Part shown: positions 10,036 to 19,355 of the stretch, piece after piece | Layout of the letters: each line of letters opens with the position of its first letter | Position numbering within the stretch: position 1 is the stretch's first letter | Source: Nitritalea halalkaliphila LW7 | GTDB taxonomy: Bacteria; Bacteroidota; Bacteroidia; Cytophagales; Cyclobacteriaceae | NCBI RefSeq assembly: GCF_000265075.1 | Contig: NZ_AJYA01000001.1 | Coordinates: 62,650 to 126,649, forward strand | Reading direction: 5' to 3' | Length of the DNA stretch: 64,000 nucleotides | The notes under the pieces: model-generated | Told to the model about the DNA's origin: nothing | Databases searched by the model: none | The model's input: only the letters and a program-made list of their open reading frames with translations | Translations under genes and position numbers: made by a program

Positions 10036-13000
10036 ATGCTAAAAAAAATTCTCATTGGTCTCGGCGGTCTGCTTCTGCTCCTTGTGCTGGGCTTTGCCGG
10101 AGGCACCTGGTACCTCTATAAAAATCAAAGCACCTACACGCAGAAGCTGCTCGGCATCCTAAATGAAAGCCTGGCGGGCTCCTTAAAGGTGGAAGAGATT
10201 TACATTTCACCTTTTAAAAATTTCCCCTACATTTCCATCGATTTTCACCAAGTGAAAGTATACGAGGGAGATGCTTTTTCAGGAAACTTGGCGCTGCGGG
10301 CGCAAGACATTTATGTGGGCTTTAGCATCGTGGATATCCTGCAGGGACGCTACGATGTGAAGGCGCTCAGTGTGGAGCAGGCACTCATTAACATGGTGCA
10401 GGATGCCGAGGGCAAAATAGGTCTCCTAGAGGCCTTGGCTTTTGATGCTCCGCCCGCAGCGGAAGCCTCGGAAGCGGTAAATTTTGAGTTGAAGCAACTC
10501 AAACTCAAGCAGGTGCGGATCAATTATTTGATTCCTTCTGATGCCTTTGCGCTGCGCGCCAATTTAGAAAAGCAGAGCATTTCGCTCAAGCAGGCTGAGG
10601 ACCTCCTACAGGTGAAGTTAGACGGGGACATGCTGCTCACGCTTATTTCCAAGGGAGAGCCCACCTTCTTCGCAGAAAAGGCCTTGACGCTGGGGCTATC
10701 GCTGCGTTATCAGGAAAGCCTGCAGCAGCTGGATATTATGCGCTCCCTGCTGGCCATCGATGGTGCTGAGTTTAGCTTGGAAGGGCTTATCGACCTAAAA
10801 AATGAGAACTACCTCGACATCGAATTCCGGGGGGACAAGCCTGATTTTAATACCTTGGCGGCGCTTCTGCCGAAAGAGACGGGAGATCAGCTGCGGCGCT
10901 ACCGAAATGAGGGTCAGGTGTATTTTCAGGGGACAGTACAGGGCCCTACGGCCAATGGGCAGACGCCACAAATCGCTGTGGAGTTCGGCTGTGATAATGC
11001 CTATTTCTTGAATCCGACAGTGAATAAAAAAGTGGATGAGCTGCGCTTTGCAGGCTTTTTCACAAATGGTAAAGACCGTAATCTGGCCACCTCGCAGTTG
11101 ACCCTGCAGAATTTCTATGCCCGACCGGCAGAAGGGATTTTCCAAGGGGATGTCTTGATCCGTAATTTTAAAGACCCTTACATCAAGGTGAAGCTGGACG
11201 CGGACCTTGACCTGGCCTTCCTCGGCGAGTTTTTCGAGGTCGAGGGGCTGCGTGGCCTCTCCGGTCAAGTGCTGCTAAGCATGGATTTTGATGAACTGAT
11301 CGACCTGGAAGATGCCACAGGGGGCTTGGCCACTGTCCAAAATGCGCTACAAAGTGAGCTTCGCGTCCGCAATTTGAACTTCAGTCTTCCCGGCTTGCCC
11401 CACCCTGTGCAGCAGGCGAATGTCTATGCGAAAATGGAGGACGGTTACATCACGCTAGAGCGCGGGAGCTTCCGATTGGGTGACTCGGATCTGCAGTTTA
11501 GTGGTTATTTGACAGACTTCCCGGCGCTTCTGCATGGTCTGGAGGAGCCCGTGGAGGCCTCTCTTTCTTTTCAGTCTGCGCTCCTGCGCAAAATCGACTT
11601 CATGGAAATGGACACCACCGATGCCGAGGAGGTAAGTGACTTTAACCTGAAGCTACGCTTTCAGAGCAGCGGCAGGGAACTGGTGAGCCCCGTGTACGTG
11701 CCGCAGGGTAAATTTATGATAGACGCCTTCTCCGCAAAGTTAAAGAAATACCCCCATGCTTTTACAGATTTTCAGGTGCAGCTGGGCATCACGCCTGAGC
11801 GCCTTCGAGTGGAAAACTTCGTGGGAAAGATCGATACCTCAGATTTTGCCATTTCTGGAGAGGTCTACAACTATGAAAAATGGTTTCAGGCCAGCCCGAT
11901 GGGCAAAAGTCGCTTCGACCTCACGGTGGCCTCGAAGCATCTTAGCATTAAGGACTTACTCACCTATAGGGGGGTGAATTACATGCCTGAAGCCTATGCG
12001 CAGGAAACAATCGACGACTTCAAGCTGGCCATGGACCTGGAACTGGAATATGCGGGTATCTTTCAAGGGGTGAGTGGCAACTTACGCGATTTTACCGGAA
12101 AGCTAAAGTTTCACCCGATCAAGTTTTCCAACTTTAAGGGCGCGCTGGCCTACCGAGATGATGTACTGAAGGTAAATGGTTTCGGTGGCCGTATGGGCCT
12201 TTCGGAATTCTATATGGATCTGGATTACTTCTTGGGGCCGGATAGCCTACCGAACCCCATTCAGAATCGCTTCCGACTCGTAGGAAGGGCTTTAGACCTG
12301 GACTCCTTACTTGGCTTCGAGAGTATCGAGCAGGAGGTCAACCATGAAGAGGCCTTTAATATATTTGAGCTTCCCTTCCCGGATCTGGTAGTGGCCCTCG
12401 ATGTGGAGCGCCTAAAATACCATGGTTTCTGGCTTGATGATCTCCGTGCCCGCGTACGTATGCAGGAGGACCACATGCTGTTTATAGACACGCTTAGTCT
12501 CCGTACAGCGGATGGTGGCTTGGGATTGGTCGGTTATTTTAATGGCCAAAACCCGAAGGAAATCTATTTTCACAGCACCATGAAAGCGAACAAGCTGGAC
12601 TTGGATAAGCTACTGATTAAGTTTGATAATTTTGGGCAAGATGCCCTGATTAATGAAAACTTACAGGGACGCCTGAGTGGTACGATCGAAAGTCGTTTCT
12701 TAGTGCATCCTGACCTGACTCCGATTATCGAAAAGAGTGAAGCCAAGATGGATTTGACGGTGTATGAGGGGTCGCTCATTGATTTTGCACCCCTGCGTGC
12801 TATGTCCAGTTTTTTCTCCGATCGCAACCTGATGCGGGTGCGCTTCGATACGCTGCAGAATGTGTTCGAACTAAAAAATGGAACGTTAGATATTCCCAGC
12901 ATGACCATCGCGAGCTCTTTGGGCTTTATCGAACTGTCAGGTAGGCAGCAGCTTGATATGCAGATGGATTACTTTATTCGGGTGCCACTCGGTCTAGTGA

Positions 13001-13170
13001 CGAGCGTAGGCTTTCGCTCCCTATTCGGTCGCAATAGGGGAGAGGTGGACCCCGATCAGGAGGATGCTATCGTCACTCGTGGGGATCGCCGCGTGCGTTT
13101 TGTCAATGTAAATTTAAGGGGAACACCCGATGATTTTCAAGTGCGTTTAGGAAGAGATAGGGGGAGGTGA
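10036..13170 (+). CDS. Large AsmA-like membrane-anchored protein
   Basis: A single N-terminal membrane anchor (residues 4-27, ILIGLGGLLLLLVLGFAGG) precedes about 1,010 residues of repetitive amphipathic beta strands, as in AsmA/TamB-type bridge proteins thought to move phospholipid between the two membranes. The opening segment after the anchor (ESLAGSLKVEEIYISPFKNFPYISIDF) is the usual AsmA_N-like pattern, and the C-terminal region around 830-1000 (LDLDKLLIKFDNFG, GTIESRFLVHPDL, FELKNGTLDIPSMTIASSLGF) fits the AsmA_2/C-terminal domain, including the SSLGFIELSG turn. The ATG lies 19 bp after the phosphofructokinase stop. Frame intact over 3.1 kb. Its stop codon lies inside the loop of the terminator hairpin. 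Exact substrate unknown. Confidence 0.82.
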   Translation: MLKKILIGLGGLLLLLVLGFAGGTWYLYKNQSTYTQKLLGILNESLAGSLKVEEIYISPFKNFPYISIDFHQVKVYEGDAFSGNLALRAQDIYVGFSIVDILQGRYDVKALSVEQALINMVQDAEGKIGLLEALAFDAPPAAEASEAVNFELKQLKLKQVRINYLIPSDAFALRANLEKQSISLKQAEDLLQVKLDGDMLLTLISKGEPTFFAEKALTLGLSLRYQESLQQLDIMRSLLAIDGAEFSLEGLIDLKNENYLDIEFRGDKPDFNTLAALLPKETGDQLRRYRNEGQVYFQGTVQGPTANGQTPQIAVEFGCDNAYFLNPTVNKKVDELRFAGFFTNGKDRNLATSQLTLQNFYARPAEGIFQGDVLIRNFKDPYIKVKLDADLDLAFLGEFFEVEGLRGLSGQVLLSMDFDELIDLEDATGGLATVQNALQSELRVRNLNFSLPGLPHPVQQANVYAKMEDGYITLERGSFRLGDSDLQFSGYLTDFPALLHGLEEPVEASLSFQSALLRKIDFMEMDTTDAEEVSDFNLKLRFQSSGRELVSPVYVPQGKFMIDAFSAKLKKYPHAFTDFQVQLGITPERLRVENFVGKIDTSDFAISGEVYNYEKWFQASPMGKSRFDLTVASKHLSIKDLLTYRGVNYMPEAYAQETIDDFKLAMDLELEYAGIFQGVSGNLRDFTGKLKFHPIKFSNFKGALAYRDDVLKVNGFGGRMGLSEFYMDLDYFLGPDSLPNPIQNRFRLVGRALDLDSLLGFESIEQEVNHEEAFNIFELPFPDLVVALDVERLKYHGFWLDDLRARVRMQEDHMLFIDTLSLRTADGGLGLVGYFNGQNPKEIYFHSTMKANKLDLDKLLIKFDNFGQDALINENLQGRLSGTIESRFLVHPDLTPIIEKSEAKMDLTVYEGSLIDFAPLRAMSSFFSDRNLMRVRFDTLQNVFELKNGTLDIPSMTIASSLGFIELSGRQQLDMQMDYFIRVPLGLVTSVGFRSLFGRNRGEVDPDQEDAIVTRGDRRVRFVNVNLRGTPDDFQVRLGRDRGR

Positions 13171-13196
13171 AGTTCCCCCTATCTCTGAAAATTTTT
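13153..13196 (+). terminator. Terminator overlapping the end of the AsmA-like gene
   Basis: 13-bp perfect stem AGAGATAGGGGGA/TCCCCCTATCTCT (13153-13165 with 13174-13186), with the AsmA stop codon in the loop and TTTTT a few bases downstream. It also lies just past the stop of the convergent hydrolase gene, so it may serve both strands. Confidence 0.65.
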
Positions 13197-14246
13197 AGTA
13201 CATGAGGAGGGCCAGTTCCTCCTCTTCTTTTTCTACTTCCTGTGGAAAATCGGGCAAAGCTCTTTTTAAAAAGTCTAAGCTTCCCAATAGGACACCTTCC
13301 CAATCTGCGGAAGTAATCGAGGAGGCGATGACATGGTCGCCTGACTCTGGAAATGCTTGCTTGACCTTTTGCGCCTCTGGCGTGCCTAATTTTTCAAACA
13401 TGTCCAGCATCGCAGGCACAGAGACCACGAAATCCTGATTTTCCTCGTCCTTATAGTAGTAAGCCAAATAAGTCGGACACTGAATTGCCTCAAAAGTGGC
13501 ATCTGTCATTCCACTGCGCAGAAGCACGGCGAGTGCTTCATAGGCATCGACATGCACCCGATTCGACCAGTACTTGGCCTTATCGCCTTCGCGCTCCATC
13601 AGCCGGCTTCCACCCTCATCCATGACGATGTACTTGGCGATCATTTTATTCCAAGGCTTGAAAAGCCTATCCAGGGCCGCGCCATATTCCATCACCGCGG
13701 GGCTATACAGAAGTAAGGCTGCTAAGTCAGGGTTTTCTGCCGCCAGGACCAGGCTCAGGCTCCTCCCATAGAAGTGCCGATAACCACGACCTGATCCCCC
13801 AGCTGACGAGCGATTTTCAAAGCCTCTTTGGCGCCAGCCATCAGGTCTTCAGCGCGTAAGCCCTCCATGGCATCTCTGCGCTCCACCCCATGCTCCGGGA
13901 GGCGCGCCAAGTATAAGTTGGCCCCTAAAGCCGCGGCTAGTTCTCTATTCACTGGGCTGCCCTCCCGTTCGCTGGCGGTAAAACCATGAATGTAGAGCAC
14001 GCTGTAAGGAGTTTTTTGCTTGTTTTCAGGGTCCGCCCAGATGATTTTAGCCTCATTATCGGGCTTGAGATCACGCTCTTGGGCCTCTTTTTCTTGAACA
14101 TAGCGCTCCAGTTCTGTCAGCTCCGTAGGTACAGCGGGGGCTTGAATAGCAGCTAAAGAAATCGTTCGGGCCCTAGGCCCAAAGACCAAGAGCAGAGTAA
14201 GCAGGATAGCAGCGCCTATAAAGACACGCAGTAATCGTTTCGCCAT
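13195..14246 (-). CDS. Alpha/beta hydrolase with N-terminal membrane anchor (frameshifted)
   Basis: Predicted serine hydrolase (esterase or lipase-like; substrate unknown). Residues 5-22 form a hydrophobic anchor. The oxyanion segment SVLYIHGFTASEREGSP and the nucleophile elbow GTSMGGA (Ser near residue 159) end the first frame; the elbow is followed in the next frame by SLSLVLAAENPDLAALLLYSPAV, then the late histidine in ESGDHVIASS. A one-base loss near 13757 joins the two into about 350 residues. It starts two bases after the stop of the Crp-like regulator gene, so the two are co-transcribed and probably translationally coupled. The tail is acidic (VEKEEEELALLMY). Confidence 0.82.
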
Positions 14247-14248
14247 AA

Positions 14249-14887
14249 TTATCGAGTTAATGCAGTAAAGTTATTATATGGAATGACAAATTCTTTTCGG
14301 CAGTAGCGCAGCGTTCCGCTCGCCTTTAACTTGCTGAGCGTAGTGGTCAGGTTTTGGCGAGAGGTTTTCAGCATACTCGCCAGGTCTTCATGCCGAAAGT
14401 AAGCGGGCATGTGCATAAATTCTCCTTTTTTCTCCCCATAATACTTCATAAAGTCTGCCAGTAGGAACTGCAGGCGCGCTTCCAGCGCAAAATCATGGTT
14501 TCGGACTTTTTGTTGATGAATCCTCCGTAACCGGGCCTTCGTGAAGGGGTAGCAAAAGACCTGGAGGCTTTCTCTTTTCAGCGACAGCCCCTCTAAAGGG
14601 AGAAACTGCAAGGAGGAATGCCGCAGGGGCTCGAGAAAAAACTGGTCGCTACTTAGGTAGCTGTCGGCCTCCAGTAGAAACCACTCGGAGGTAAAAAGCA
14701 GGTCGGTATTAATGGTCAGGCCGCGATCATTTACGCCATAAATTTTCGCGATGCCCGTGGGTACATAAAGTAAGCCTTCTACTACCTGTGGGCTATTTAG
14801 TGGCATGCGCTCGACGGCTTGGCCAGTTTCCAGTAGGTGTGTATGCAGAATTTTAGCTGTCTCTTCCCGAGTCATGTCCTCCTTCAT
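14249..14887 (-). CDS. Crp/Fnr-type transcriptional regulator
   Basis: About 213 residues. The N-terminal half is a cyclic-nucleotide-binding-like beta barrel (VVEGLLYVPTGIAKIYGVN, TSEWFLLEADSYLSS) without a clear cAMP-binding RS motif or Fnr-type cysteines. The C-terminal half has a Crp-type winged helix (RHEDLASMLKTSRQNLTTTLSKLKASG, residues about 165-192). The open frame extends to 14989, but a terminator hairpin for the upstream receptor gene lies at 14918-14950, so translation should begin after it; MKEDMTREETAK at 14887 is chosen. The gene is located between the TonB receptor and the hydrolase it directly precedes, whose expression it may control (inference). Ligand unknown. Confidence 0.8.
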   Translation of the reverse strand: MKEDMTREETAKILHTHLLETGQAVERMPLNSPQVVEGLLYVPTGIAKIYGVNDRGLTINTDLLFTSEWFLLEADSYLSSDQFFLEPLRHSSLQFLPLEGLSLKRESLQVFCYPFTKARLRRIHQQKVRNHDFALEARLQFLLADFMKYYGEKKGEFMHMPAYFRHEDLASMLKTSRQNLTTTLSKLKASGTLRYCRKEFVIPYNNFTALTR

Positions 14888-14917
14888 GCACCGAATATAC
14901 GCATTTTCGAGAGGACT

Positions 14918-14950
14918 AAAAGAAAGGAGAGAACCTTTCGATTCTCTCCT
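14918..14950 (-). terminator. Rho-independent terminator of the TonB receptor gene
   Basis: 9-bp perfect stem AGGAGAGAA/TTCTCTCCT (14925-14933 with 14942-14950) and an 8-base loop. On the minus strand it is followed by TTTCTTTT. It lies 17 bp after the receptor stop codon. Confidence 0.82.
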
Positions 14951-14966
14951 GTTCCGGTTGGTTGGT

Positions 14967-17900
14967 TTAAAAGGTGTAGCGTAAGCCAAGCTGCACTTGG
15001 TAAGGAGGGTTAAAACGCGCGGTTTCTCCGAATGTAGGGTTTACATTATAGGCGAACTGCACATCGCCACGCTGTAGGGCGATCGGGTCTAAACCGAGAG
15101 ACTGAAGTAAGATTTGGTTCGCTCCCGGTACGGTAGGCGCACCGCCCCACTCACTGTTTAGCAGGTTCGTGAAGTTAAATACCTCTGCGATAAACTCTAA
15201 ATTGGATTTTCCGAGACCTTTAATGATGCTGCTGTCGATGATGTAGCTGAAGCGCACGTCCACATTATGCCAGAAGGGATTGTAGATTTCATTTCGAGGG
15301 GCTACCTGCTGCAGGTTATCCTGTAATAAGCCGCGCGCGATGTTATTTGGATTATCTAGCACGCGCTCCATTCCCTGTGCCACATTCAGCTCAAAAGGGG
15401 TGGCATTTGGGTTCGCCCGGATCACATTGGGATCGAATACAAAGGCACGCTTGTTCGCATTTATAAGAAGGCCTGCTCCGTCACCGACGATATCACCGAA
15501 AACGAGAGGGGACCAAGGAAGACCGGACTGTCCCACGTATCGGGCTGAAATACGCATGTTTTTAAAGGTCGGAGAGGTACCGAATAGAACGATTTTATGT
15601 CGGAAGTCCGTATTAGCACCACCACGGTTCGCTACTAAGTCCCTAGGATCATCCACGATGGCCGTAAGCACGGAGGTACGTGCGATACAGCAGTTGTAGG
15701 AATTATTATCCTCGGTTCTGTTCCAAGTATACGTACCGGTAAGGGAAGCGCCATTTTTAAACACAAAACCGGATTCGAAAATGATACCACGCTGCCAGAT
15801 ATCCGAGTCACCATTCAGTTCTAGGACGCGGCCCAAGTTCGGATTGATGTTCACCACATCGGGTGCGATAGGGAAGACCACCACCCCTGGGCTGGCTGGA
15901 TTCGCTAAAGTCACCTGACCTGCAAAAGGATCTGCGAACATCCCACGGTTATTTTCATTGGTGATGAAGGCGGAGAACTCCTTGGCTAAGTTTAGGTCCT
16001 GGTATCTGTAGTTATGGAAGGTTCTGGCGAAATAGGCATTCGCTCCCACGTAAAACTCATCTGTCAAGAATCTTCTGTAGGAGAGGTTACCCTTCCAGGT
16101 GTAAGGGGCTTGGAAGTTATCTCCGATCAAGTTAATGTAAGGGCTTCTTCCCGTGCCATCAGCCGGAACACCAGGGACATTGGCAGGGTCAGCTAAGAAA
16201 GCCGGGAAGTCCACGGCGGGCACATTGGCACCGGTCAAGAACACGTCCGTCAGCTGCGTCCCAGATTGTAGAATATTGCTGAGCTGCGCCCAGTGGATGA
16301 TATTCGCGGAGAAACCACCTAGTCCGAAACGTAGTACATTACGCTGGTCTTCATTAAAGTCATAGACAAGTGTTATGCGTGGCTGGAAATTATTCCAGTC
16401 CGTAGCCACCACATCGGTTCTTCTGCCCAGCTCTCGCTCGATAAGTGGATTACGCTCCGGAGCGGTTAAGAACACCGTAGCATCCCAGCGAAGTCCGAAG
16501 GATCCACTAAATTTACTGTTAAAGCTATAATCTGCTTGCGCAAAAGCCGATAAATCCAAAGCGGTCTGCTGCAGGTGCGGGGTGAAGAGTCCTACAGGGT
16601 TATTAGGTACCAAGCGTGAAAACTGAAATGCCTCGCCACGCTCTAAGGCATCTAAGCTTGCGAACTGGAATAAGCCACCCTGTTCGTTTGTGTTGAGTGT
16701 ATTGGTAAAGGTTACCAAATTATCCGTTCCGAAAGTCCAGAAAACTTTTCCCGTTTGTAGGAAGGTGGTATTGATTAGCTGAAGCTGCTGTTCTCCTTGC
16801 TCCTCCGGAGCTATTCGGTTACCGCCAAACTGAAACTGACGGAATAAGCGGGTGCCATCTTCTTGGAAGGATTCGATGCCGACAAAGCCACGAGGTGCGA
16901 TGGAGCGCGCTAAGAAATTACGCTGTGCACGCAGGTACTGCACCTTTAATTCGTTTGTTAGGCGTGGAGAGAATGTAGAACGAAGGGCCAGCTGGCTGTT
17001 GACTCCGAAAATTTCTAAATCTCCGCGGGCATCTGCGATGGCAGTGTTATCACCACCCACGACAAACTCATTTTCGCCCCAAAAGAAGTTGTTACGGAAA
17101 GTCAACTTGTGGATATTGTTAATTTGCCAGTCTAAGCGAGCGAAGACGGTGCGGTTCGTCGGTCTTCTGTTGAAAAGCCCCGTCTGCTGCCGTGTAGGAT
17201 CCAGTCCGTAGCGGTCCTGAAGAATAGAAAGAAAACGATCTAGGTTTGCCTGGGTGATCTGCTCTAGACGCTCTGTGGTGGCATCCCGCACGTCGATGAT
17301 CGCGAAGGGCTCGCTTCTATCCTCGAAATCCAATGCGGTAAAGAAGTGCAATTTATCTTTAATGATCGGTCCCCCCAATGAGAAACCGTACTGGTTGATG
17401 TTAAAGTCATTAATCGGGCGTCCGATATAATCCTCGCTAGCGGTAAGCGCTTGATTTCGGTTGAAGAAGAAAGCCGAACCCTCGAATTCATTGGTTCCAG
17501 ATTTCGTCACCACGTTGATCGAACCTCCACCCTGACGCCCTTCGAGCACAGAGTATTCGTTCGTCGTTACCTCATATTCTCGGATTGCCTCCATAGACAC
17601 CGTGTACTGGGAGATCAATCCACCATTCATCATAAAACGCTGATTTCCGCCATCTAAGGTAATTCCCGTGGAGCTTTCTCGGGTACCTCCGATAGCTAAA
17701 GAACCTCCAGGAGCGGTAGTAGGCGCTAGGTTGGCCAGATCCTGGAAGCTTCTACCGCTGGTCGGCATGTTTTTGATTTCGTTTATGCCAAGACGCGTGG
17801 CCGACCGATCGGGGATACACGGTTCGGCGCGTAGTCGCTGGCCGATATCACTACTGTCTCCATCTGATTTTCAGAACCGCTCAAGCTAAAGTCTACACGG

Positions 17901-18214
17901 ATCTGATCTCCGAGGTTTAAGTTGTAGCCTTTTTTCTCTAGCTGGCCTTCGCCTACGAAACTGGCCGTAATGCTGTAAGGGCCACCGAGGGGAACCTGAT
18001 TTAGCTGATAACGGCCTTCGATGTTCGTGACCGTTCCTGTGGTAAAACCTGTAGCCTCATTTTTTATGAGAACGTTCGCGCCGGGTAGGGTTTCTCCATC
18101 GGAACCACGGACAGTACCGAATAGAGAGGCGGATGCGGTTTGGCCGATGGCCCTGCCGGGCAAAGCCAACAGGAGTAAGCAAAGTACTCCAATGAGAGGT
18201 AAATAGTATTTCAT
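14967..18214 (-). CDS. Oar-like TonB-dependent outer-membrane receptor (frameshifted)
   Basis: Energy-dependent outer-membrane transporter of unknown substrate. It starts with a signal peptide (LIGVLCLLLLALPGRAIGQ), then a carboxypeptidase-regulatory-like domain at about 27-115 (SLFGTVRGSDGETLPGANV, TNIEGRYQLNQVPLGG), as in Oar-type receptors. A frameshift in a C run near 17805 separates NRVSP from DRSATRLGINEIKNMPTSGR. The plug follows (SLAIGGTRESSTGITLDGG, GRQGGGSINVVTKSGTNEF) and then a barrel of about 22 strands ending PPYQVQLGLRYTF, with a terminal aromatic as the Bam complex requires. Repaired length is about 1,080 residues. No SusD partner is adjacent, which argues against a classic SusCD glycan system. 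A perfect inverted repeat lies 57 bp upstream. Confidence 0.9.
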
Positions 18215-18270
18215 ACTTAGGTGTATGGGTTGGTTTATGCCACGAAACTACCTGCTTAGGGCTTCCCCCT

Positions 18271-18289
18271 TTTGTCTTGAAAAGACAAA
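18271..18289. promoter_or_regulatory. Inverted repeat upstream of the TonB receptor
   Basis: TTTGTCTT-GAA-AAGACAAA, a perfect 8-bp inverted repeat with a 3-base spacer, 57 bp before the receptor ATG. No gene ends into it on either strand, so an operator is more likely than a terminator. A Crp-like regulator is encoded just downstream of the receptor, but a link is speculative. Confidence 0.4.
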
Positions 18290-18591
18290 TCATAAAGCTT
18301 CACGATTAATTTACATGGGTCTCATTTTTGGAAAAATTAAGGTAACATTTCCCTTACTTTTTGTTCATTTTGATGCTTCCGCGAGGAGAAGCCTCCTGTA
18401 TTTGATCTCCATTTCTCGCCTTAACTCAGGGTGTAGTTTTCATTTTTCGCTTAGATTTGAGAAAAAAATTATCCTGTAAATGGAAAAAAAATTATGCATA
18501 ACTATTGAATTTTTGTATCATTGACTTTCATTAAAGTAGTATTTAGCGGTGTGCATAGGAATTATTCTTATTAATTTATAATCTCGATTTG

Positions 18592-18606
18592 GTTAGTAGG
18601 ACTAAC
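18592..18606. promoter_or_regulatory. Candidate TetR operator of the exporter operon
   Basis: GTTAGT-AGG-ACTAAC is a perfect 15-bp palindrome, the usual size of a TetR-family operator, 75 bp before the start of the tetR gene that heads the operon. TTTAGTAG recurs at 18613-18620, a partial second copy. Autoregulation is inference. Confidence 0.5.
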
Positions 18607-18617
18607 TTAATTTTAGT

Positions 18618-18651
18618 AGAAGAACCTTTTTTGCAAGTAAGCCGTTCTTCT
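18618..18651. promoter_or_regulatory. Second inverted repeat upstream of the TetR gene
   Basis: AGAAGAAC (18618-18625) and GTTCTTCT (18644-18651) form an 8-bp inverted repeat with 18 bases between, 29 bp before the start codon. It may be a leader hairpin or a second regulator site. Confidence 0.3.
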
Positions 18652-18680
18652 GCACGTATGCCACCGCTGAAGAGTATCGT

Positions 18681-19355
18681 ATGCAACACATTTTAAAACA
18701 GTTGCGTCTGGAAGTGCCGGAACAGCTCTATGGGAAAGACCCGATGAGCTCGGGCTTAGGGCGCACCCTAGTAAAAGAAGGTATCGAACTATTAAATGCC
18801 CATGGGCTAGAGCAGTTCACATTTAAAAAATTAGCCGCCCGCTGTCAGTGTACAGAGGCAGCGGTCTATCGGTATTTTGAAAATAAGTTCTACTTTTTAC
18901 ATTATTTGCATTCTTGGTATTGGGGCTTTCAGGAGCACTGTTTAGTTTTGCATCTGACGAATGTGGATGATTTTGCTCAGAAAATAGAGCTGATCATCGC
19001 CCATTTAGCGGAGGGTCCCCACTTCACAGATAATGATTTTGTAGATATTTGTGCCCTGCACACCCTCGTACACCAAGAATTTATGCGCAGTTTACTCCTG
19101 CAGCAGGCGGGAGAATATGCTCAGCGCGGGGCTTTCGATGCCTATTTCCGCTTAGTGCAGCGCATTCAGCTCATCTTAGAAGCACAGTCACCCCCCGTAT
19201 TCAAGCTCCATACCCAGCGCCTGGCGATCACCTTAGTGGATGGAGTTCTTTTACAAGCTAATTTAAATGCTAAATTCCCATTAGAGGCGCAGGCCTCTGA
19301 CATTAAAGAATATTTTAAAGCCCTAATATTCACTACGCTATCACATGAAAATTGA
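18681..19355 (+). CDS. TetR/AcrR family transcriptional regulator
   Basis: 224 residues. The N-terminal helix-turn-helix is clear at about 30-72 (GIELLNAHGLEQFTF, KKLAARCQCTEAAVYRYFENK, with the typical YRYFENK end); the C-terminal helical ligand domain is divergent. It is the first gene of the exporter operon, and its 3' end overlaps the ABC gene by 11 bases (19345-19355), a sign of translational coupling. It probably represses the operon until an effector, perhaps an exported compound, binds. A perfect 15-bp palindrome lies upstream. Frame intact. Confidence 0.85.
   Translation: MQHILKQLRLEVPEQLYGKDPMSSGLGRTLVKEGIELLNAHGLEQFTFKKLAARCQCTEAAVYRYFENKFYFLHYLHSWYWGFQEHCLVLHLTNVDDFAQKIELIIAHLAEGPHFTDNDFVDICALHTLVHQEFMRSLLLQQAGEYAQRGAFDAYFRLVQRIQLILEAQSPPVFKLHTQRLAITLVDGVLLQANLNAKFPLEAQASDIKEYFKALIFTTLSHEN

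Larger units (their letters stand above)
18215..18680. other. Divergent regulatory region between TonB receptor and TetR operon
   Basis: 466 AT-rich bases without a credible coding region, between divergent genes. It contains three inverted repeats annotated separately (18271-18289, 18592-18606, 18618-18651) and should hold the promoters of both transcription units. Confidence 0.6.

Noticed and set aside
10795..11268. 157-codon antisense frame inside the AsmA-like gene
   Set aside because: The sense strand encodes a consistent protein over 3 kb; the antisense frame has no signal, motif or start context.
14167..14182. GGGCC/GGCCC palindrome within the hydrolase gene, and a similar one at 32509-32526
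   Set aside because: Both are in coding sequence and explained by codons; no reason to call them regulatory.
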